This document shows, piece by piece, positions 8,261 through 15,709 of a stretch of 27,561 nt of DNA (the first letter of the stretch is position 1; each line of letters opens with the position of its first letter). Origin of the DNA: Pseudomonadota bacterium (GTDB lineage: Bacteria > Pseudomonadota > Gammaproteobacteria > Burkholderiales > Ferrovaceae); the NCBI GenBank assembly GCA_021828575.1, contig JAJZEL010000078.1, positions 1 to 27,561 of the forward strand. The letters run 5' to 3'. The notes beneath the pieces are model-generated. The model did not search any database. It saw only the letters and a program-made list of their open reading frames with translations, and was not told the origin of the DNA. The translations under genes and the position numbers were made by a program.

Positions 8261-9184
8261 TTATCGCCGAACCTTGCTTCTCAACAACCCTTCAGGGCGC
8301 ATCATCAGAATGGCAATGATGGTCAGCAGGGTGACGACTTTCCCCATCGCATTGGTCAGGAAGAAAGTCAGGATGGATTGCGCCTGCGCAATCGTGAATG
8401 CCGATGCGATCGTTCCGAACAGGCTGGCCGTACCCCCGAACACGACCACGAGAAAGGTATCAACGATATAAAGCGAACCACTGGTGGGTCCTGTGGATGC
8501 AATTGTGGTGAAACAGGCCCCGGCAACACCGGCAATTCCGCACCCAATGGCAAACGTCACCCTGTCGACCATTTTCGTGTTGATGCCAACAGCGCTCGCC
8601 ATGACGCGGTTCTGGGTCGTTGCGCGCACCTTGAGACCCCATTTCGATTTGAACAGGAACAGTCCGACCATTGCAGTCACCAGCATGGACATTGCCATGA
8701 CGAACAATCCATTAAGGGGAATGTCAATGTCCGGCGTTGGCTTCCATGCCCCCATCAACCAGTCAGGCAACGTCGCACTGACTTCCCTGGCGCCAAAAAA
8801 AGACCGGAACACTTGCTGCAATATCAGGCTGAGACCCCAGGTGGCCAACAGGGTGTCCAAAGGTCGTTTATAAAGATGCCGTATCAACAGGAATTCGAGC
8901 AGGTATCCGACAAAAAAGGCAATCAAGAAAGACGCCAGAATGGCCACAATGAAGTAGTACGGCATGAATGACGGAAAATGCCGTTCCGTGAATCTCGACG
9001 TCATGTAAATCGTGTATGCCCCTATGGTCATGAACTCCCCATGGGCCATGTTGATAACCCCCATCTGACCGAAAATAATGGCCAGGCCAAGCGCCATGAG
9101 CAACAGGACACTGAACAAACTCAGTCCCGAGAAACCTTGCATGACCAGTATCGAAAAAAGGTCTGATAAAGAATAGCCGTCCAT
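8261..9184 (-). CDS. urtB: Urea/amide ABC transporter permease UrtB
   Basis: LivH-like inner-membrane permease, 307 residues from the ATG at 9184, which has GGAG at good spacing; the longer reading from a TTG at 9202 has none. Hydrophobic segments surround the conserved GQMGVINMAHGEFMTIGAYT and the cytoplasmic coupling region AVGINTKMVDRVTFAIGCGI. It ends RPEGLLRSKVRR, as is usual for the family. Homologous to FmdE of the Methylophilus amide/urea transporter (family knowledge). Confidence 0.94.
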   Translation of the reverse strand: MDGYSLSDLFSILVMQGFSGLSLFSVLLLMALGLAIIFGQMGVINMAHGEFMTIGAYTIYMTSRFTERHFPSFMPYYFIVAILASFLIAFFVGYLLEFLLIRHLYKRPLDTLLATWGLSLILQQVFRSFFGAREVSATLPDWLMGAWKPTPDIDIPLNGLFVMAMSMLVTAMVGLFLFKSKWGLKVRATTQNRVMASAVGINTKMVDRVTFAIGCGIAGVAGACFTTIASTGPTSGSLYIVDTFLVVVFGGTASLFGTIASAFTIAQAQSILTFFLTNAMGKVVTLLTIIAILMMRPEGLLRSKVRR

Positions 9185-9222
9185 GTTCAATCTCCACGAC
9201 AAACGAAGTGACCTGATGGGAG

Positions 9223-9248
9223 GGGATCGCCAGACCTCTGACGATCCC
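9223..9248 (-). promoter_or_regulatory. Intercistronic hairpin between urtA and urtB
   Basis: A 12-bp stem with one mismatch and a 2-base apex: GGGATCG, then CAGA, apex CC, then TCTG and CGATCCC. It lies just after the second urtA stop (9257-9259) and 38 bp before urtB. Hairpins here commonly protect the binding-protein message or partly terminate, raising binding protein over permease. Function is inferred from position. Confidence 0.6.
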
Positions 9249-9256
9249 GGTTCTGG

Positions 9257-10504
9257 TCAATATCCTTTCGGGTAGGGGTTTGGCATGATGTAATCTGACG
9301 TATAGACAATGTTCGCCTGACCGTGGGTTTACCATTCTCCATTACGCAACTTCGTTTTCAGATGATGATTGGGCTCAAGGTAAATGAGTCCTTCCGGAGC
9401 ATCGAACGTGATTTTCCCGCTCTCTTCCGCCTTGACCACTTTGTCGGTATCAAAGCTTCCCGCCATTTCGACTGCTTTTTTCCACAACCATGGTCCTTCG
9501 TAAGCCGCTTGCGTCACATCACCGATTGGCGCATTTTCTCCCCACTTCGCATGAAATTGAGAAACAAACTTCTTGTTTTCCGGCGTATCAAGAGACTCAA
9601 AATACTTCATGGCGGAATAAAAACCCACCAGGTTTTCACCCCCGATGCCCTTGGCCTCATCCTCAGTCACCGAAAGCGTCAAAAGCGTCTGGTTACCGCC
9701 ATTGATCCCGGCCGCCTTGAGCTGTTTAAACCATGAAACATTGGACCCCCCTACGACTGCCGCATAGATGACATCCGGTTTCTTCAGGCGGATTTTGTTG
9801 ATCGTCGATCCGAATTCCGTACTGCCAAGAGCCGCATACTCTTCCCCGACAATCTTTCCGTGAAGCACGTTTTCGATGTACTTTCTGGCAAGCTTCATGG
9901 TGGTTCTAGGCCAGATGTAGTCAGATCCGATCAAGTAAAACGTCTTCGCATGCTTCGTTTTTGCCACCCAGTCGAGACCTGCAAATACCTGTTGGGTCGC
10001 TTCCTGTCCGGTATAGACCACATTCTTGGACTGCTCGAGCCCTTCATAAAAAGTGGGGTAATAAAGAAGGCCGTTATCTCTTTCCAAAACGGGAAGCACT
10101 GCCTTGCGGGATGCAGAAGTCCAACAGCCGAAAATGGCGGCCACATGATCAGATTCCAGGAGTTTTTTGGCTTTCTCCGCGAAGGTGGGCCAGTCTGACG
10201 CACCATCCTCCTGGATAACACGGATCTTACGCCCCAACACACCTCCCATGGCGTTGATCTGACTGATGGCCAACTGTTCAGCCTCAATGGCACCCGTTTC
10301 TGAAATGGCCATCGTTCCTGTTGAAGAATGCAGTTGTCCGACAACGACTTCCTTGTCCGTCACTGCAATGTTGCTCGCAGCTTGCGATGACTGCGCTGCA
10401 AACAGCACGTTCGCAATCATTCCCGCCAAAACACTTTTCACGAGAAGCTTCCTGAACTTCCGGGCTTCGGCAGGAAATCCTTGGTGACACGGAAAAAACG
10501 ACAT
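9257..10504 (-). pseudogene. urtA: Urea/short-chain amide binding protein UrtA, premature TAA before a 23-codon tail
   Basis: Periplasmic substrate-binding protein of the importer. The ATG at 10504 follows AAGGAG with good spacing. A long signal peptide runs to about residue 45 (ANVLFAAQSSQAASN). The mature part begins VVVGQLHSSTGTMA and contains IFGCWTSASRKAVLP, YYPTFYEG and GSDYIWPRT, all typical of UrtA. The frame meets TAA at 9329-9331 after ...LRNGEW (391 residues). Beyond it the same frame stays open for 23 codons, reading THGQANIVYTSDYIMPNPYP-KGY, then TGA at 9257-9259. This tail resembles the C-terminus expected of the family, so the TAA looks like a one-base change from a Tyr codon, a sequencing error or a readthrough stop. 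A truncated protein could still fold and work, so pseudogene status is uncertain. Confidence 0.82.
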
Positions 10505-10790
10505 GAGTAACTCCTTATCGAGAAGTGAGCCAAAAGACACATGCGATGAATACCCATCACAACCTCGACTTCATCGTAAGTCTTTCGACGTTTCTCCTGA
10601 ATACGGTGAATTACTTAGTTCTTTTTTTCCGGTCACAGCACTCATGTGCATGACCTGTTTATTACGTGGTTTTACGTAGGCAGATACCAGAGAAATTGCC
10701 ATAACTTCGTAAATGTGCGTATTCACATGACGGACACGAAAACCTTAGGCTGAACCCAGGATTTTTAATGTTCATCCAAGGAGAAAAAGC
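10505..10790. promoter_or_regulatory. Divergent control region of the urt operon and the porin gene
   Basis: 286 bp between urtA (minus) and the porin (plus), AT-rich, with no gene of its own. It holds three symmetric or repeated elements likely to bind regulators: palindrome TCATG-TG-CATGA at 10642-10653; a TTACGT direct repeat at 10662-10667 and 10672-10677, exactly one helical turn apart; and inverted repeat ATGTG-N6-CACAT at 10713-10728, whose spacing is like FNR-type rather than CRP-type sites. I could not fix -35/-10 or a convincing sigma-54 site for either direction. Confidence 0.55.
10713..10728. promoter_or_regulatory. Inverted repeat ATGTG-N6-CACAT, possible operator
   Basis: Perfect 5-bp inverted repeat with 6-base spacer, centred about 70 bp before the porin start and 216 bp before urtA. 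TGTG/CACA half-sites are seen in CRP/FNR-family operators, but the spacer is 2 bases shorter than the CRP consensus. The bound regulator is unknown. Confidence 0.4.
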
Positions 10791-11984
10791 ATGAAAACCA
10801 ACCGGGACTATGTCTTTCCAAAAGTTTGCCTTGCCCTTCTGGCCTGCCTTTGGGCCGTGACTGCAAAGGCAGAGGCAACAATCAACTTCGGAGATGATCA
10901 ATCGGTCACTCTTGGGCTGGGCCTCAGAACCTCTTATGACAGCAACAACACCAGTGGCCAGCCCAACGGTCAGGCATTCAACGTGGACAATCTGCGTCTT
11001 TACAGCAACTGGCAGTTCTCAAAAGAATTCAAGGCAACATTCAATACCGAATACGACAGTTACACGAATGGCGTCAACCTGCTCGATGCCTTCATGCAAT
11101 ACGAACCCCTGAAAACCTTCAATGTCTGGCTGGGTCGCATGCTGCCCGCAGCTGACAGGGCGGATATGGAAGGACCTTTCTATATCACCAGCTGGAATTA
11201 TCCCGGGGTTTCCTCTGTCTACAAGGAACAATATCTGGATGGACGGGACCAGGGTGTGACGTTCTGGGGTGTGGTGGCCAACAGCCGGCTGACCTACGCA
11301 CTGGGAGCCTACCAGGGAATGGGAAAGAACTCCGGTAACACCAATCAGTACAATGGCGGCGGCGGAAGCAGCGACCTGATGTACACAGCCCGCCTCAACT
11401 ACAATTTCTGGGACACCAATGTCGACCCAGCCTATTTCGCAAGTGCCAGTTATTTTGGAACTCACGACGTGCTTGCATTGGGCCTGGCCGGAATGTCACA
11501 GCAGAATGGAACGCTGAATACTGTCGCAAATGCCAGCTACACCGCATACAACGTCGACTTTCTCATGGAGAAGAAGGTGTTGGATGGCGGAGCCGTGACC
11601 CTGTCTGGTGCCGCTTACAAAGTGGATACCCAAAACACGCTGGACAACTATTGCACGACTGTCAATGCAGCCTTTCCTGGCGGCTGCTGGGGGGGGCCGA
11701 CTTATCAGGGCCGTTCATACATCGGGACGGTCGCGTTTCTTTTTCCGAAACAGATTGGATACGGAAAATTCCAGCCTTACTTTCAACATCAGGATTTTCA
11801 ACCTGATGGATTTGATACTGGAGCCGGGGTCGGACAAACTTTTCGCACACAGCAAAATGAATACGGCGTGAACTACGTCATCAAAGGGTACGATGCCAAA
11901 CTCACCGTTGCCTACACTCAAACCTTGATGGCCGGATCGGCACCCATCAATAGTTTCATCATCGGAAGCCAGTTTCAATTCTAG
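10791..11984 (+). CDS. Outer-membrane porin, FmdC-like
   Basis: Predicted 16-strand-type porin of 397 residues. It has a Sec signal peptide (hydrophobic VCLALLACLWAVTAKAEA, cleavage near residue 28), alternating amphipathic strands, and a C-terminal SQFQF ending in Phe, as needed for BAM insertion. Motifs such as NVDNLRLYSNWQFSKEFKA and VWLGRMLPAADRADMEGPF resemble phosphate-selective/OprO-like porins. Strong ribosome site AAGGAG. Its divergence from urtABCDE mirrors FmdC, the porin encoded with the Methylophilus amide/urea transporter, so it probably lets amides and urea cross the outer membrane (inference from context). Confidence 0.85.
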   Translation: MKTNRDYVFPKVCLALLACLWAVTAKAEATINFGDDQSVTLGLGLRTSYDSNNTSGQPNGQAFNVDNLRLYSNWQFSKEFKATFNTEYDSYTNGVNLLDAFMQYEPLKTFNVWLGRMLPAADRADMEGPFYITSWNYPGVSSVYKEQYLDGRDQGVTFWGVVANSRLTYALGAYQGMGKNSGNTNQYNGGGGSSDLMYTARLNYNFWDTNVDPAYFASASYFGTHDVLALGLAGMSQQNGTLNTVANASYTAYNVDFLMEKKVLDGGAVTLSGAAYKVDTQNTLDNYCTTVNAAFPGGCWGGPTYQGRSYIGTVAFLFPKQIGYGKFQPYFQHQDFQPDGFDTGAGVGQTFRTQQNEYGVNYVIKGYDAKLTVAYTQTLMAGSAPINSFIIGSQFQF

Positions 11985-12005
11985 TTTTTTGTTGATGACG
12001 GCAGT

Positions 12006-12048
12006 ACTCGACGGACCACTGTGATCTCCCTCCTGGGGTCCGTCGAGT
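12006..12048 (+). terminator. Perfect 12-bp hairpin after the porin gene
   Basis: ACTCGACGGACC at 12006-12017 pairs exactly with GGTCCGTCGAGT at 12037-12048 around a 19-base loop. A further ATGAC/GTCAT pairing is possible outside an internal bulge. It begins 21 bp after the porin stop. There is no T run on the 3' side, so it is not a classical intrinsic terminator; it may act as a 3' end stabiliser or a Rho-assisted stop. Confidence 0.55.
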
Positions 12049-12421
12049 GTCATTGACCTTCTTCACCATGGCTCATGGGTTTCATTCATCGGGTGTTGCA
12101 ATGAAATACACGTTACCCCCCGAACGTGAGTCATGCCATCTTGTGGAACGGACCTGAGAATCCTGACCCGCTCCCTCATTCGCGTACTCCGGCACGGCAG
12201 CGTATCCCATTAAATCAGTTCCAAGACAAAACATAACAAGATAGTTACAAAACCTTCATTGCCACATCACTACACCGGCATTAGACTGGGATGTTCTGAG
12301 GTTCTCATAAAAAAAGCACGGCAGCAGTCATACCACCAGCACCGGTCTCTTTAGCAACCCTTGGGACCGGACATGGAGAGGAGATGATGTCAGGTCCGTT
12401 TGACGATGCGGGGGCCGGCGC
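12049..12421. promoter_or_regulatory. Long leader and promoter region of the sensor kinase operon
   Basis: No convincing gene. It holds an inverted repeat CACGTT-N8-AACGTG (12109-12128) and a plausible sigma-70 promoter, TTGCCA at 12259-12264 with a 17-base spacer to TAGACT at 12282-12287. That would give a transcript with about 128 bases of leader. The leader contains a hairpin at 12342-12370 and a 13-codon reading frame at 12384-12425. I compared it by eye with common riboswitch motifs (c-di-GMP GEMM, cobalamin, SAM, fluoride) and found no match. Confidence 0.45.
12342..12370 (+). promoter_or_regulatory. Leader hairpin before the sensor kinase
   Basis: CCGGTCTC pairs with GGGACCGG (8 bp, one G-T pair) over a 13-base loop. 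It ends 13 bases before the ATG of the short upstream frame and could affect access to its AGAGGAG ribosome site. Confidence 0.4.
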
Positions 12422-12425
12422 GTGA
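12384..12425 (+). CDS. Possible 13-codon upstream frame coupled to the sensor kinase
   Basis: ATG-ATG preceded by GAGAGGAG, a much better ribosome site than the kinase itself has. It reads MMSGPFDDAGAGA and stops with a TGA that overlaps the kinase's GTG start (GTGA). The arrangement suggests translational coupling, where ribosomes finishing the short peptide re-initiate on the kinase. The peptide itself is unlikely to have a function. The alternative is that the kinase starts at the ATG at 12446. Confidence 0.35.
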   Translation: MMSGPFDDAGAGA

Positions 12426-15400
12426 CGTCCACCCAGGCCCTTTTCATGAGCCTTTTTTTGGCCCTTTTCCTGGCCCTGCTTCTGGCTTGGCGCAAGCTGA
12501 TCCGGATGGAAAGGGAGAGGAAGGCACAGCTCCAGGACAACCAGGGATTGCGGCAGAGCGAGGCCCAGATCCGGCAGATTTTTTCCCTGGCCGACGAAGG
12601 CATTCTGCTCACGGATCCTGGAGGGCACCTGCTCAACATGAACAAGGCCATGGGCCGGATCCTGGGACGCAACCCCGAAGACTGCCTGGGCCATCCCCTG
12701 CTGGATTTCGTGCAACACCCCGCTCTTCAGGAGCATCTGATCCGCCTGCGCCGCAACGGCCACGACGAACCCCTCCATCTGGAACTGTCCGTCACCCGAC
12801 CTTCCGGACTGACCGTGGACATCCTGTTCAACAGCCGCCACCTGTACGATGAATCGGGCCAGTTCACCGGTACCTTTGCCATGGTTTCCGACATCACGCA
12901 ACACAAGGCCCTGCAGGAAATGCGCCAGCAACGCACGGAAGAACTGGAGGTGCTGCACCGCCAGGCGGCAGAAACGGGGCGCCATGATCAGGCCCTGTCA
13001 TCCCTCAGTCGGTGCCTCATGGCAGAAAAATCCGTGCAACAACTGGCCCAGGATGGGCTGGGACTGATTCTGGATTTTCTCGGACTGACGACGGGCTCCG
13101 TGTTTCTGGTGAGCACCCCCAACGATGCGGAGTCACTGCGCCGTGTGGCTACCCAGGGCAGTCCCCGGAGCCGCTCCCGACACAACCTGTTGGACGACCC
13201 TGACCTGCCGGCCCTGGCCAGCCACGATCCTCTCGTGAGCCTCAGAATGGACGAGGTCCCCGATGAACAATTGCTGAATCTGCCCCTGATCCATGGCAAC
13301 CATCTGGTGGGCATGCTGGAACTGGTCTGTGACACCACGCTCGCCAAGCCTTATGCCATTTGGCTGGAGCATGCCAGAGATACGCTGGCCACCGCCCTGA
13401 AGCTGGCCCAGGACCACGAAAAGCTGCGGACCACCTTGCAGGAGCTCGAGGCTGCAAAAACCCTGGCCGAAGAAGCCACGCAAGCCAAGAGCAGCTTCCT
13501 GGCCAATATGAGCCATGAAATCCGCACCCCCATGAATGCCATCATCGGCATGAGCCAGCTGGCCCTCAACACGGACCTCACACCACGGCAGCGCAATTTC
13601 ATTGAAAAGGTCCACCGCTCCGCCCTTTTCCTGCTGGGCATTATCAACGGCATCCTGGACTTTTCCAGGATAGAGGCTGGCAAGCTCACCATGGAACAGA
13701 TCGAGTTCGACCTGGACGGTATCCTGGACAGCCTGGCCAGCCACATCAGTACCCGGGCCCAGGAAAAAGGACTGGAATTGCTGTTCGACCTGGATCCCGA
13801 ACTGCCCAATCACCTGATGGGTGACCCGCTGCGCCTCACCCAGGTACTGATCAACCTGGGAAGCAACGCCGTCAAATTCACCGAACAGGGCGAAGTGGTC
13901 ATCACCCTGCGCAAGCTTTCCGAAACTCCGGGCACCCTGGACATGGAATTCCTGGTACGCGACACCGGCATCGGCATGACGAAGGAACAGCAGGACAAAC
14001 TGTTCCAGTCCTTCTCTCAGGCCGACAGTTCCACCACGCGCAAGTACGGTGGCAGCGGACTTGGACTGGCCATCTGCAAATCGCTGGTCACCCTTATGAA
14101 CGGCCACATCAGCGTGCACAGCGAGCCCGATCACGGCACCACGTTCCGCTTTACGGCACGCTTTGGCAAGCCACCAGGCATGGCTTCCCGCAAGGCCCTC
14201 ACGGCAGATCAATTGAAGGGTCTCAGTGCCCTGGTGGTGGATGACAACCATTCTGCTCGTGCCATCATCCAGTCCATGCTGGCCCACCTGGGCATGAAGG
14301 CCGTCACGGCCAGCGGCGGAACAGTCGCACTGGCCGAGGCCAGGCATGCCAGCGAAGCCGGACACCCGTTCGACGTGGTGTTCATGGACTGGAAAATGCC
14401 CGATATGGATGGTGTGGAATGCACCTCACTGCTTCACGGCGAATTCGGGCGCGACACCCCTCCGGTGATTTTTGTGACGGCACTGGATGAAGACGTATAT
14501 GAAGTGCTGGGAGGAAACCGTTCCTGGGTAAGCGATGTGCTGACGAAGCCTGTGACCCCTTCCCGGCTCTTTGAATCCGTGAACCGCGTGTTCGGCTACC
14601 GACGACCGGGGCAACTTCCCGGAAGGCAGGCCACCCGCCAGCAGGAACACGAGGAAGCGCGCCTGCACATCCTGGGCAGCCGGGTGCTGTTGGTGGAAGA
14701 CAACGACCTCAACGTGGAACTTGCCACCGAACTGCTGGCCGATGCCGGAGTGTCTTTCCGGCTGGCTTCCAACGGACTGGAAGCCCTGACCATCCTGGAG
14801 CAGGACGACCAGTTCGATGGCATCCTCATGGACTGCCAGATGCCCGTCATGGACGGGTACACGGCTGCGCGTAGGATCCGGGACAATCCGGCCTGGAACA
14901 CCCTCCCCATCATCGCCATGACAGCCGACAACATGATGGGCGACCGCGACCGTGCTCTGGAATCAGGCATGAATGACCACGTACCCAAACCGCTGGACGT
15001 GGACCAGATGTTCGTCACCCTGGCGCGCTGGCTCAAGCCCCATCCCCATCATCCTTCGTCGACCACGGCACCTGTTCCGGCTTCCTCTGCCGGATTGCCC
15101 GAACTGCCCGGTTTCGATACCTCGAAGGCCCTGCAGGCCATGGGCCATAAGGTCCCCTTGTACCGCTCGCTTCTGCTGAAGTTCAAGTCCCGTTACAAAA
15201 ATTTCGGGCAACAGTTTCACCAGGCCACTCAGGATTCTGACCCTTTGGCTGCCGCCCGGTGTGCGCATTCTCTCAAAGGGGTTTCCGCCAACGTGGGCGC
15301 ATGGAAAGTGCAGGCGGCAGCCGATACCCTGGAAAGCCATTGTCGCAATCGGCTCCCGACTGCCCGGATAAACGCCGCCTTGCAGGACACACTGACCGCA

Positions 15401-15709
15401 CTCCAGGAAGCCATGGACACTCTGTCAGCCCTGGCACCGGACACAGTCAAAGAAAAACCTGTCACCACCGCTCCGCGCCTGAGCCCGCGCCACCTGAAAG
15501 CTGAAGGACTGCGCCTGCTGGAATTGCTGGATCAGGGCGATGCCGGTGCCATGGCACTGCTCCATGGGATCGAAGCCGGCCTGGGCGGGCAGGCGCAGAC
15601 CACCGCCTTCCAAAAACTGAAATCCTGCGTTGCGCAGTACGATTTCGAAGAAGCCTCCAAACTCCTCAACAAACTGATTCAGGAAGATTTTCATGAACAT
15701 GCCGGATGA
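12422..15709 (+). CDS. Hybrid sensor histidine kinase (TM-PAS-GAF-HisKA-HATPase-REC-REC-HPt)
   Basis: 1095-residue membrane-anchored phosphorelay kinase. An N-terminal hydrophobic helix (about 5-24) with almost no periplasmic part is followed by a PAS domain (about 42-165), a GAF-like domain (about 175-335) and a short coiled coil. HisKA has H365 in NMSHEIRTPMNAIIGM. HATPase shows N-box LINLGSNAVKF, G1 DTGIGM and G2 GSGLGLAICKS. The two receivers have phosphoacceptors D656 (FMDWKMPDMDG) and D804 (LMDCQMPVMDG). HPt carries H949 in CAHSLKG. About 100 helical residues follow. The layout is BarA/EvgS-like, but sensing appears cytoplasmic. Start is taken as GTG at 12422 because a stop lies in frame at 12401; ATG 12446 is an alternative. 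Its end overlaps the next gene by 17 bp, implying a shared pathway. The ligand is unknown. Confidence 0.93.
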   Translation: MTSTQALFMSLFLALFLALLLAWRKLIRMERERKAQLQDNQGLRQSEAQIRQIFSLADEGILLTDPGGHLLNMNKAMGRILGRNPEDCLGHPLLDFVQHPALQEHLIRLRRNGHDEPLHLELSVTRPSGLTVDILFNSRHLYDESGQFTGTFAMVSDITQHKALQEMRQQRTEELEVLHRQAAETGRHDQALSSLSRCLMAEKSVQQLAQDGLGLILDFLGLTTGSVFLVSTPNDAESLRRVATQGSPRSRSRHNLLDDPDLPALASHDPLVSLRMDEVPDEQLLNLPLIHGNHLVGMLELVCDTTLAKPYAIWLEHARDTLATALKLAQDHEKLRTTLQELEAAKTLAEEATQAKSSFLANMSHEIRTPMNAIIGMSQLALNTDLTPRQRNFIEKVHRSALFLLGIINGILDFSRIEAGKLTMEQIEFDLDGILDSLASHISTRAQEKGLELLFDLDPELPNHLMGDPLRLTQVLINLGSNAVKFTEQGEVVITLRKLSETPGTLDMEFLVRDTGIGMTKEQQDKLFQSFSQADSSTTRKYGGSGLGLAICKSLVTLMNGHISVHSEPDHGTTFRFTARFGKPPGMASRKALTADQLKGLSALVVDDNHSARAIIQSMLAHLGMKAVTASGGTVALAEARHASEAGHPFDVVFMDWKMPDMDGVECTSLLHGEFGRDTPPVIFVTALDEDVYEVLGGNRSWVSDVLTKPVTPSRLFESVNRVFGYRRPGQLPGRQATRQQEHEEARLHILGSRVLLVEDNDLNVELATELLADAGVSFRLASNGLEALTILEQDDQFDGILMDCQMPVMDGYTAARRIRDNPAWNTLPIIAMTADNMMGDRDRALESGMNDHVPKPLDVDQMFVTLARWLKPHPHHPSSTTAPVPASSAGLPELPGFDTSKALQAMGHKVPLYRSLLLKFKSRYKNFGQQFHQATQDSDPLAAARCAHSLKGVSANVGAWKVQAAADTLESHCRNRLPTARINAALQDTLTALQEAMDTLSALAPDTVKEKPVTTAPRLSPRHLKAEGLRLLELLDQGDAGAMALLHGIEAGLGGQAQTTAFQKLKSCVAQYDFEEASKLLNKLIQEDFHEHAG

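Noticed and set aside
10684..10704. Sigma-54-like site for urtA (TGGCAA-N5-CTGGT on the minus strand)
   Set aside because: Attractive for a nitrogen operon, but the essential GC of the -12 element is GG; also a plus-strand GG-N10-GC at 10668-10681 lacks the rest of the consensus.
12006..12048. attC or transposon end
   Set aside because: The inverted repeat is perfect but there is no integrase, transposase, target duplication or second copy in the window.
12294..12383. c-di-GMP (GEMM) riboswitch before the kinase/HD-GYP operon
   Set aside because: Would fit the function, but the conserved GEMM core and tetraloop receptor pattern are not present by eye.
12305..12384. Longer protein upstream in the mini-frame reading
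   Set aside because: Frame is open back to 12297 but has no start codon before 12384, and its sequence overlaps the hairpin leader.
13133..14365. Minus-strand frame of 410 codons
   Set aside because: Antisense to the hybrid kinase; no recognisable motifs and no ribosome site.
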